In this document: one piece after another, positions 10,861 through 21,290 of the stretch
Position numbering within the stretch: position 1 is the stretch's first letter
Layout of the letters: each line of letters begins with the position of its first letter
NCBI RefSeq assembly: GCF_014839805.1
Contig: NC_051135.1
Coordinates: forward strand, 9,365,291 to 9,429,290
DNA: 64,000 nucleotides
Direction of reading: 5' to 3'
From: Manduca sexta
Taxonomy: Eukaryota; Arthropoda; Insecta; Lepidoptera; Sphingidae
The notes under the pieces: model-generated
Databases searched by the model: none
Told to the model about the DNA's origin: nothing
The model's input: the letters and a program-made list of their open reading frames with translations, nothing else
Translations under genes and position numbers: made by a program

Positions 10861-12070
10861 TTTACTATGTTGTTATTTCCCGTGTGCAACATACACGACT
10901 TACTGTGGAAATAAAGAATCATTATTATTATTATTATCCCCTTAAAACTATTAATATTAAAGTGTTTTTCAATTACGTATTGCACTGTATTCGATATCAA
11001 ATTCGAGGCAGCCGTTTTACAATAAATACCAGCGGATTAAAAAATATATGGCGCCGATGGATTAATTGAATGATTCCATTTACCGCTGATTCAAATTATT
11101 TCAGCAGTATTGTGGATTTTGGTATTTAATATTTTAGTCAAATCAATAGTTTTAGTTGAGTGATTAAAATTTGATACAATAGGAATGCTACTTTTTAACT
11201 GACTTCATTATGAAATTAATGTCAGAAACTAGGCTTTCGAGTAAGATAATAGTATTTTTTATAATCGGATAATTCCACTCTAAAAATTTCAGATTTTTTC
11301 TAGGTTATAGATAAGAAATTGATAAATTTTGGGCCTAAATCGTATATAACTGGAGATTTATTAGTTTCTCACTATATCTGATTACTTATTACATAAAATA
11401 ACATTTTCTTTGTACAAATAAATGAAAAGACTAGCAAAGTGATCGTCTGATGAACTAAATTTAATTTATTACTACTACTGAAAACGTATTTCTAAGTAAA
11501 TTTTATCCGCCAGTCAATGTAACAGACATCTAATGCAGTAAACTATAATCGAATTGCGATCTATTTAAGAACATTTGGTATGAAGACTTGTATTTGACCG
11601 TCTTATTTGAAGAGTAACATTTATTTACATATGAGCCAGATTCTAATAGCAATGTTTATCAACTTAAAATAGTTGACTCATCGAAATTTAAATTATCATA
11701 AACGACAGGCGCAAAATTATAAATAGAACAGAACGACGGTATCTAATCTCAAAAATCTTTTACCATTGCCTTTTAATATAGAGGTTTATGCTAAATCCTT
11801 GTAAAATTTTTATTCCCGCTGTTCCTGAATCCGCAGCCCGCGTGTCGAAAGGTTTTTGTCTTATCTTTTATGTACCCAGCGATCGTTAGAGGGGAACTAT
11901 TAAACCAAAGTGTCACGGTTTAAAATAGGGAAATGGTGGAGGAATAAGGGGAATGTTTTCCAAGCGCGAAATAAATGTTTCAATCGGATTTTGTTGAGTG
12001 TCTTCGTAATGTTGATCGCTGGTGCGTGTTGAGGCAAGAATATAAATTAATTTCAAATATATAAGTGACA
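10861..12070. other. AT-rich DNA, no feature seen
   Basis: Only short ATT microsatellite sequence (about 10918-10937) stands out. Confidence 0.5.
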
Positions 12071-12073
12071 ATG

Positions 12074-12250
12074 TGAGAGGGAGACGCAGCGTAGGCAGGC
12101 CCCCCACGAGATGGACCGATGATTTGGTGAGGGTCGCCGGAGTCGGATGGATGAGGGCGGCCCAGAAGCGGTCCCTGTGGCGCTCAATGGGGGCAGCTTA
12201 TGTCCAGCAGTGGACGACTTCCGGCTGAAATAATGATGATGATGATGAAG
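12074..12250 (+). mobile_element. RTE-like LINE 3' end with triplet tail
   Basis: An open stretch encodes GRRSVGRPPTRWTDDLVRVA followed by WRSMGAAYVQQWTTSG and a stop. This is the familiar C-terminus of RTE-type endonuclease/reverse transcriptase ORFs in insects (family knowledge). It is followed by TGA/ATG triplet repeats (about 12228-12249), the tail type of RTE elements. It is heavily 5' truncated. Confidence 0.85.
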
Positions 12251-12368
12251 TGACAATGTTGGTTTTAGCAAAGTTCTCGCCGGTTCGCTGGATGAATATC
12301 GGTTCTAACTGATCGATCTTAAAATTTTCGGGGAAGTTTATGTCCTGAAGTGGATTTATGTCCGTTTT

Positions 12369-12675
12369 ACTGGTGGTAGGCCTCTAATTTGTGAGAGTCC
12401 GCCTGAGCAGGTATAACCGCAATGTCTATTTCTGCCGCCAAGCAGCAACTTGTCACTCTTGTGTTCCGATATGAAGGACATTGTAGCCAATGTAACTACT
12501 GGATATAGTAAGACAACATCTCATGTCTCAAGATGGCGAGCGCAGTGGAATACCAAACAACACTTTGTAATTCAAAGGGTTGGATGATGTTCTACTGTTT
12601 ACGGGCAGTCGTATCGCTTACCATCAGGCGAACGGCAAGATCGTCTCGTCATTCAAAGCTATCAAAAAAAGAAAA
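12369..12675 (-). mobile_element. Repeat C copy, nearly complete
   Basis: Reversed repeat C: TCTATTTCTGCCGCCAAGCA, CAAGATGGCGAGCGCAGTGG, then GCTTACCATCAGGCGAACGG and an A-rich end. The family recurs at least eight times in the window. Confidence 0.85.
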
Positions 12676-15400
12676 TATGATATAAAGAGTAGGTATAGTA
12701 TTTTATACGCTCAATAATGTATAAAAGAGTATTTTGTCATTCAAAGTTCTGTCATATCACTTACTATCGCAGTTATGAAGTATGGCCTGACAGAAAGAGG
12801 CAAAGCGATTATTTGGTAAATTTTTGTTTCTTTTCCTTTCCTCTAGCTGTCTATTTACAGATCACATGATGGCTTTATCTCTATCACATTTTTCTTCCAA
12901 CGTGGGTCGAATAACAAACACATTTATCATATCATTATTTAAATTACCAGTTCTTGTACTAAAATCACATTCTACAATATAAATCGATACACATAAATTC
13001 CTTTTTTGCTCAATCCTGCAAAAAGAGCATCACAATTGCAATTTGCAATGATCGCGTGCCGGGATTGCGTGACCACTGATCGTTTGTGCTCTACCAACCA
13101 TAATTACATTCTCCACAAGCATTTATAAAGCTTAAACGGCAAACTTTATAATGCGCGTTAGGTTCAATTTCTTTGTAACCTCTGATGAGCTCAGGGCTGC
13201 ACGCAATGGAAAGGTTGTTTGAAGCGAGTGTTAATTAAAGCCCACGACTTCGATCCTCTTTATTTCAGTATTGAAGTAAGAAACTAGTCTCCCTATTATC
13301 TTACGTCACTTTAGTCTCCAGGAACGATTTGTTGTCTCTGGTGAGTAAAGAAGCCAGCCATAACAGCAATATAACTGATTATAACATTGCTCGCCTGAAG
13401 ATAAGTGCCACGTCTGTCGATCAATAGTGTAAACATCATCTCAAATTTTCAATAACTAAATACTCCATGTCAACATATTATTGTGCCCATCATCCTATGA
13501 TATCAGTCACCTATTTTGACATAATCCGGTACATATACTTCATGACATTGTCGTTCATATACCAAACATTAGATTTTAAATTTCATAATAGAATCAGACA
13601 TCTTTATCACAGCTTCCACTACCCACAATAAAGCTAGGTCACTGCGCTAACTCCTGCAACAAAGGAAAGCCAAAACGTTATTAAAGCATAGAAAATGTGG
13701 GTTTAAACTCATCCAAAATTCGTTTGTACAATAAGATGGTTGCGTTTTGACCGTGTTTTTCCGCCTCTGGATTTTCGCTTGAACGTCGGTGTTGTCCGAT
13801 TTCTGCTTTATAATACCCCCAAATTAATATAAAAAAACTTTTAAAAAAATTTCGAAAAAAATACTTTTAAAAAATATTAGAGCCAAAGAAATGGTTCTAT
13901 TTTCCATCCGAATTGAGTACTTTAAATAAGTAATATTCTATTGTGTTATTGCAAGGTATAGATTAATTTCTTACCCCTAAAAATCTCCCCAAATATTTTG
14001 TCGAAATTTCTCCCCGTGGCGTTAAAATTCCTCTAAATTTGGAGAATTATCCCTTCATCTGGCAACTATGTCGAATGTGAACGTATATACGTATCCTTTG
14101 ATAATGCAACTGCTGTATCTGTACGGATGGCTTTTGCTTCTGCGGTTGAATGGACGCGATTCCGTGATCTGTTCCACTTCATAAATCACCTTGCTTTTGC
14201 CGTTTTCTTTAACTTATTTAACCTTATTGGTTCAGCAGTATATCGGAGCTGTGAGTTGCAAGATTTTGATTCGGTTCCCAGAACTGGCTATCAAAATCTG
14301 TACGAGTTTTGACTTTGTGTTTAGGAAATCTTGCTGTCTAGAGAGCAGAAAAGTTACGGATTCACTTCTATTTTTAATACGAGTTTACCTTTAATTTTTA
14401 ACTGTTCATGATAACAGTATTGACTGTTGACTAAACTGGCAAACTACTGAGAGTCTATTAACCTTTTTTTACACTGTTAACATCTAAAGTTTCAGGGTAA
14501 CGAGCATATACAGCGCTATGCTTTGATTTGTAATGCAAAGAGCGTTGACGTTACTACTGATGGATCTAGAAGGTTATCATCACTAGACTTGCTCATCATC
14601 TCATTCAATGATATATAAAGATACAGCATATTACACCATTTATATTCTGCCAACTGCCTAAACCTTGAACATTGGGAATATGACTCCAAATGACTTGAGA
14701 AACAAAAAAAGTTTTGAATGTTATTTCCAAGTTTGCGAGATTCTTGTTATTTTATTGAATTCGTATGAGTGTTTAGTTTGCGTAGGCGTGGAAACTTCTT
14801 AGCTTTTCAAATGTGATGTTGAGCTTCTAAATTATGTTACTGTGAGATATTGTAATGTTCCAAGAATCATTTTTTTTTCGTTGAAACGCGAGTTTGTTGT
14901 AAAGACTGGGCGAGGTCTATTGTTTTGGTTTCACCGATATTCGGCTGATTCTAGTTGGTTGATCTCTTACAACCATGACTCTCTAGATCACTCATTGTGA
15001 CCAGTTATCTGAGGAGGTACTACAACTTTATCTAGGCAAGCCACATCGCGCACTGTTGTCTGTTTTGTTTATTGCATCCTGCCGTTATATTTAATGTCCC
15101 AAGATCATTGCCGAGCATTGGTTTATAATGCAAATTTCCACGTATTCTTACCTACTATTTATCAGCATAGTGCTGGGCTTAAAGACCAATGAACAACAAT
15201 ATATTGTCATTATAAAAACATATACACTCTTTACATTTGTCATTTTGACAAGTCAAAAGTTGAGGGTTCAACTTTTTTTATTCTAGTTCGGACTATTAGA
15301 CCTGATGAATAAAAACCATTCTAATTATCTTTACCATAAAGCCTAGTATCCCTATCGCTTCCTATTTCGAACTTGTCCAGAAGTCATGTGTAGCTAACGC
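12676..15400. other. Mostly AT-rich DNA, no gene seen
   Basis: 13030-13090 is slightly GC-richer and unique (contains GATCGCGTGCCGGGATTGCG). The rest contains no exon-like or repeat-like block that I can name. Confidence 0.4.
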
Positions 15401-15429
15401 AGCAAAAGCCCCGCATATATTCCCAAAAT

Positions 15430-15560
15430 CCCCCAATTTGTGTGTGGCGTGACGTTTCATTTCGGCCATGTTTGTATGCGGCGCACGTACGCAGCGCCAC
15501 GCGTCCATAATTCCGAAAACGACCGAACACGACGTTTTTCTTGAATAATTAAACGTTTTA
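15430..15560. promoter_or_regulatory. CpG-rich block, candidate promoter or regulatory element
   Basis: A compact CpG-dense block in AT-rich DNA includes GCGGCGCACGTACGCAGCGC and GAAAACGACCGAACACGACG. It matches none of the repeats. Which gene it might serve is unknown, as no exon was recognised nearby. Confidence 0.2.
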
Positions 15561-15937
15561 ACAAAACATTTTTATGTCTCATTTCGTGTTTGTAAAGTTT
15601 GTTATCTGTTTTGGTATTTTTCGTGGATGTTTTAAATTTATTTCAAAATTGTATTTTTAATTAGTTGTTTATCGGTTTGGCGGTAGTATCGATATAATAA
15701 TAAGTTGTTCAGGTAAATAAATCTAATTTATATATTTTCATTAAAGACAACATACATTTTTATAAATTAGATAATTTTGTTAATATCATCAACCGCAAGA
15801 AATCCACCGTCAAACATGAGCCCTAAAAACCCAATTCGACCTATTGATATAAAGGATGCAAAATCAAATCCCAATAACTCCGTTTTATTACCCCAAAGAA
15901 GCAATAGCGGCGATCAATATCGATGTCGCTTCTGTAA

Positions 15938-16010
15938 TCGATTATCGTTAACAATCGATTAGTCCCAAACGCCGTCATTTCGCCGGACTCCAAGTCCGGT
16001 AAAAACGGCG
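15938..16010. other. Two palindromes: ATCGAT dyad and nested hairpin
   Basis: AATCGATTATCGTTAACAAT at 15938 forms part of an imperfect dyad with ATCGATT at both ends. Immediately after, CGCCGT (15970-15975) pairs with ACGGCG (16005-16010), and inside it CCGGACT (15983-15989) pairs perfectly with AGTCCGG (15993-15999) across a 3-base loop. ATCGAT-type motifs resemble insect insulator or DREF sites (inference). Confidence 0.4.
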
Positions 16011-16637
16011 GAAGTTTTTAATTTAACTTTAAGCCCCTCTCGCGCTTGTAAATATTAGCTTGCAAGAGAATTTCTCTGTTTTGCTATTCTGTCCGTCAAA
16101 CTTCGACGACTAATGGACTGGTCACAAGGTGCGAGTTGATGGAAACACCTCGCATGTCAGTTAGGTTAGTACTTCGGTTACAGACGAGTTACTGTTATAA
16201 TTTTTTTTCCTTTTGAGTGTACTACATATTTCAATTGAAAATATTTTTACTTTTTTTTCTAGTTTATAATGTAATTTAGCCGTTATAAATATGTTTCTCA
16301 CAATAGGATAGTCACACTTGTATTGTAAAACGAATTTGGTTTGCTTTTTACCATCGGTTATCTATATCGTCATTTCCATTCTGGAGGCTAAACTGAGGCA
16401 ATTAATGTAAGAAAAACCGGAACAATAGGTAGTTACCTACCCTAGGATTCAAACCCGACACCTCTCGTGTAACTTATATGCTGTTAGTAGACTAATTCAA
16501 CGATATTAGATACTATACTTAACAGTAACTTGCACGACTACTCGCCCTGTGTACCCAAATCTATGGCAGTCTAGTAAAGTTGTCTGTATATCTTAAATAA
16601 AAAAATGGATTTGTAAAATCTTTGACATAATGCACTC
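16011..16637. other. No gene or repeat recognised
   Basis: 16011-16180 is moderately GC-rich and unique. The remainder is AT-rich. Confidence 0.4.
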
Positions 16638-16874
16638 TTAATAAAATAATGACCTATTTCAAAATTGTAATTTGTGGCAGTCGTCGGAAAACTAATTTTT
16701 GTTTGCTACCTTTTTTTTTGAAGTTGCTATAAAATTGAGCTTATTAAAGATAGGTAAAAAATTAAAACCTATAACATGAAAAAAAAGGAAAAAACTAAAC
16801 GTCGCAAACAGAAATTGGTTGTTTGACGATTCCCACAAATTGGCAATTTTGGAATGGGTCATTATTTAATTAAT
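16638..16874. mobile_element. Inverted-repeat element (MITE candidate) with about 70-base arms
   Basis: The left arm starts TTAATAAAATAATGACCTAT. The reverse complement of the right arm starts TTAATTAAATAATGACCCAT, and similarity continues with some mismatches to GTTTGCTACC / GTTTGCGACG. Terminal TTAA-like bases may be part of the arms or a target duplication. It has no coding capacity. Confidence 0.65.
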
Positions 16875-17257
16875 AGTGCGATATACAATGGGTCGAGAAC
16901 TTCCATTTTGACTGTTCCAGTTCCCATTAGATTAGTATCATTTAATTTTTTATGTAACCATCGTTTTATAATATTTTATTTTTGTATAAAATAGTTTTAA
17001 AAGCCTCCTGGAAAGGCAATCAAGTTATATTTCTTGGATGAATTTTCCCGTAATATTTTTTTTAATGGCAACGCAAAGTGCTGAGAGAAAAAACTATTTG
17101 CTGGAAGCAGACGAGAGATGAAAGCATCTCGACTGTACTCACAGATATAATTGCACCGATTAGATTTCAAGATGACATGAAAAGGTATAGTACTGGTAAT
17201 ATTTGGATCACTGCAAAGTGGAACTATATTTATTAGGCCTGCAAGTAAGAAAAAATG

Positions 17258-17375
17258 ATTTCTTATGTTTACGCGAATTTAAATTTGGAAATAAAACTTT
17301 TTACGCACGCTCTGTTATGTTATAATATTCTTCCGACGTTTCAAAGACTTTGCAGTCTTCAACTGCGAAAAATTA
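17258..17375 (+). mobile_element. Repeat F copy, degenerate
   Basis: ATTTCTTATGTTTACGCGAA is followed by CCGACGTTTCAAAGACTTTG, as in the copy at 35448. 16875-17257 before it shows nothing. Confidence 0.65.
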
Positions 17376-17427
17376 TTTAATCTCATAATGTATTTATAAA
17401 AGAAGTTTTTATGTTTGGATTTCCTTA

Positions 17428-17632
17428 AATGCAGTTCCAGTGTAACTATTCGACATACTACGACTTAACATCTCATGTCTTAGGATGGCGAGCGCAATGG
17501 AATACCAGATAATACTTTGTTATTCATGATCTTGGATGGTGTTTCTACTGTTTATGGGCGACCAAATCACTTACCATCAGGCGAACAGCAAGGTCGTCTC
17601 GACATATAAAGCAATAAAAAAAAGGCGCTGAC
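17428..17632 (-). mobile_element. Repeat C copy, partial
   Basis: CATCTCATGTCTTAGGATGG, GTTTCTACTGTTTATGGGCG and CACTTACCATCAGGCGAACA match reversed repeat C. Confidence 0.75.
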
Positions 17633-17849
17633 AAAAATTTTGAATTTTGGAGCTCTAGCAACATTATCGAAATCTTGAAATATACCTTATAACAAATTTT
17701 TATATCAGTTTTTTGTAAGACAATGATGGTATTGTCACTGTTTATGGTTTGAAACACATACTTCATACATACTTCTACAATTTAATAATCTCTTCATTAA
17801 TTGAATTGATTGAATGATATCACATTTTTTTTAAAACAGGACCGGTATT

Positions 17850-18010
17850 GTGATCCGGTATACCACTGCATCTTGGTAGACGGATTGGGGCCCAGTTAGT
17901 GTCGACAAAAACAAGATTATCCCTCGCCAGTCTACACAATTATGCCGGCCTATTTGAGCGAGATATAAACATGATGCCGGAACGCGACATTTTTGCCACG
18001 ATGGCTTGTT
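17850..18010 (+). repeat. Repeat D copy, degenerate
   Basis: CACAATTATGCCGGCCTATT and ATGCCGGAACGCGACA match the better copy at 59857-60020. Confidence 0.5.
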
Positions 18011-18549
18011 TTAACACCTTGTGTACGGTGGTTGCTATCCGAGCGGATACATCGTATATCATACCATTAGGGAAATTATAGTTGGGGACTAATTTCAACC
18101 GCAACAAAACATAAACAATCTACCACTCTGTTTAATAGCAGACCCACTGCAGTACACACCACAGAATTGGTGCCCGCAAAGCCCTTGTTAATTATGTTAA
18201 TAGAATGCATATCCGAGCTCATTGCAGGATGCCCTTTGTGCTCGGGCTCTCGGTAAAATTCAATATTGCGTAATGAAAAACCGTGAGGTTTGTGTGTGGC
18301 TCTGTAGGCTTTGTGGTTATATCTATCAGGGCTGGAGGTTCAAGAAATGTAGTTTCTCTGCCTATTTTTATTTTTAAAGATAATGCAGATACTCTTTCCC
18401 CATTTATTGGGGAAGGTTATCTATAACTACTACGTGACTTATCCAATCGTCTCTCTACCTGTTGCTATTAAATAAAATAAAAGATATAAAAGTGTTTAAT
18501 TTTTTATGTAGCAAACGGGTTTCAAGAAATTATCACTGTTCTAATTTAT

Positions 18550-18802
18550 TTTATTGCTTTAAATGACGAGACGAGCTTGCCGTTCTCTTCATGGTAAGCG
18601 ATATGACCGCCCATAAACAGTAGAAACACCAACACCTTGAGACGTGAGATGATAAGTCTCATTTTGTCCAATAGTTACACTGGCTATAATGTCCTAGCCG
18701 GAACACAACAGTGACTACACACTGCTGCTTGGCGGCAGAAATCGACATTGCGGTGGTACCTATCTAGGCGGACTCTCACATATGAGAAACCTACCACCAG
18801 TA
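18550..18802 (+). mobile_element. Repeat C copy
   Basis: AATGACGAGACGAGCTTGCC, CGCCCATAAACAGTAGAAAC, ACTGCTGCTTGGCGGCAGAA and CTCACATATGAGAAACCTAC occur in family order. The stretch 18010-18550 before it includes a unique block (18170-18260) without assigned role. Confidence 0.85.
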
Positions 18803-19732
18803 GATTTTATGCTATAATATAGACGCGTTGTCGGAATTGAAGGAATTATACAGACTTATATGGCTGTGAGGGGACTTAATTTTACTAAGCGTACAAAATC
18901 CAACTAAAACTTACCCAGCTTACAGTAAGACATATCAAACTTGGACCCGCTGGCCGGGTCAGTGGTGCATCCATAATTGACATTTCATTTCCCGTCAGCA
19001 TAAATTCCCCGGGAGATTTTAAGTCTGTCTCTGTCAGTTTCTACGCATGACGTGAGTCCAGATGGCAGAAAAGCGGTTGTAGTGGCCTGTCCTATTAAAA
19101 AAGTAGTATTCAGGTACACATTAGAGAAACCGGTCGAAAAAAAAAACTATTTGTTTACAAGATATTTAAAATCGAATTAAAATAATTTGCGTCAAAATTC
19201 CGCGCTGCCTTGAGCTGTTCCGCCTCCAAACACTATGGAAAAATGTGCTAAGGTTTGCGTCCTAGTCACGGGCCATACGATTGCTCAACATTGTATCCAA
19301 GAACTTGGATATATTTGTACGCAACCTGCGGGAATTGACAGAAATGGCTTACAAGTATTGAAACCAATTGTTAAAATTAGTACCTACTTTGTCTGTATAA
19401 CATCGCTTTATTGCTATAACTTTTAAATAGTGTCACATATGTATAATTTAATATAAATAAATAATTGGCGTGGGATAATGATAAATATAAGCAATGTCAG
19501 TTTGATATTGGAAGGATGATATTTGAGCGACAATTGTGCACTATTATATGTCCTGCGTACCTGACTGATCTCTGCTGAGATTGGCACTTGTGGCCGAAAT
19601 TCGACTAGGAGCAACTCATTCATTCGTTTGAAAGAGTGAATATTGTTTTTGACACTTAACATTTTATATCAAGCAATTTTTTGTTTGTTTTGAAAAGAAT
19701 TTGTTGTTTATAATTAAACACATACTTCGTCA
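18803..19732. other. No gene recognised
   Basis: 18940-19080 is GC-richer and unique, with a small palindrome GACCCGCTGGCCGGGTC. The rest is AT-rich. Confidence 0.35.
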
Positions 19733-19975
19733 TTTATCACCGAAGCTAAGGTAGGATAGACAGTGGCGCAACTAATAAATCCTTTTTAATCATGTGTGTT
19801 CCCACTAATGATATGATAGGAACTGAGTCTATTGTCATATTGGGCAGAAATTCTAGACTCCGAGCTGATATTGAGCAGAAAGATCAAACTTCACTTTACC
19901 CGAACTGGAGATTAACCCGAGATTTCAGCGCGACATTCGTATCGCAACACAACTACGCCAACTAGTCAGGTATTT
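19733..19975 (-). mobile_element. SINE-A copy
   Basis: Reversed body and head: TGATATGATAGGAACTGAGT, AATTCTAGACTCCGAGCTGA, GAACTGGAGATTAACCCGAG, then AACACAACTACGCCAAC. Confidence 0.7.
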
Positions 19976-19979
19976 TAAA

Positions 19980-20298
19980 AAGGCGATAGCCTAGTTGGGT
20001 GTGGAACGGACTGCCGAGACGAATGTCCGCAGGTTCAAATCCCAAGGTCACACACCACTGATTTTTCTAAACATTATGTGTGTATTCTTTGTGAATTATC
20101 GCTTGCTTTAAAGGTAAGGAAAACATTGTGAAGAAACCTGCATACCGGAAAAGTTCAGAGAAAAATATTTTTGAGAATATGTGAAGTTTACCAATCTGCA
20201 CTAGGCTAGCGTGGTAGACTAAGGCCTAATGCCTCTCGGTGGTAGAGGCCCATGCCCAGCAGTAGGACAGTATATAATACAGGGCTGATAATATAACA
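19980..20298 (+). mobile_element. SINE-B copy, full length
   Basis: A box GATAGCCTAGTTGGGTGTGG, B box CCGCAGGTTCAAATCCCAAG, body and the end AATACAGGGCTGATAATATA are all present. 20300-21060 after it is AT-rich without features. Confidence 0.9.
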
Positions 20299-21059
20299 AT
20301 ATATATTTTAAAATTATCATTACTCCCTCAATAACATACTATGTCAATAAAAAAGGCTGCACAGCCATGCGAGCCATAAATAGAACACACGTGCACCAGG
20401 CATGTTAAAGCGCCCGATACTTTCCTTCATAATATTTACAACACTTTTTTAAACAAAAGAACGTTTGTCGATTTTATTAAATACTTTTATTCATATTCGT
20501 CATGCCCATCAGAAATGGATTTCTGCAATCCCTGCAAAAATAAATGAATTAAGGAAGAACAATAAAATACCAGAAATGAAATTCCTTTTTAATTTATTTT
20601 TTGCTACACAATATAAAGTAAACAAAATTAAATATAGAAAACTCTCCTACGGAGATAATATTGTTTCCTGGATATAGCATTTCATAAAGTTTAGTTTACT
20701 GCACTTAGACGTTCGGAGGAATTTATGTTAACATTTCGGTGTGGTCATTGTGGTGGGATGGAGTTTTCGATATACTTAAAATTTTGATACTGAATTTTGT
20801 ATTAATCTCAGGTTAATTCTTCCTTAACTAATAGTTCTACAAAGACGTCTGCCCAATTCAGCATCTAATGGAATTGCTTTGACCGCTTTTAGATTTCTGC
20901 TTTCGTCTCTTGCGTCACGGAAAACCAAGCGTTGCCACCCCTCCTAACCTCAAAAATTAAACACGTTCATTTTTTCCACCGCAATGAAGGACATTAGCTT
21001 ATCTGCGATGATAAAATAAATGTTTTTTTAAACAAAATAGAACATAATATTTATTTTTA

Positions 21060-21290
21060 ATAGCTTACAGGGGGACTGGGCGTGATTCAGAAAACACATT
21101 GTTCGCGGTAAACGGTCGTTTGTGGTCGAGAATGGCTCGTAAAATGGCTTTTATGAGTGGCCGTGTTCAGTGCCACGGCGTCCATTATTCGGCTATTTTC
21201 AAACGTGAAATTAAATTAATCGGTATCGCGCGAAATGCTCACATAATGCGAGATTGTACAGATGGGATGTGTGAAGTCCTTTAGTTGCAC
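21060..21290. other. GC-richer unique block, candidate conserved element
   Basis: CpG-containing unique sequence (for example GTGCCACGGCGTCCATTATT) carries a 61-codon open frame on the plus strand (MFAVNGRLWSRMARKM...) without a recognisable domain. A minus-strand GTAAG near 21070 has no open frame leading to it. A regulatory element is the more cautious reading. Confidence 0.2.
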
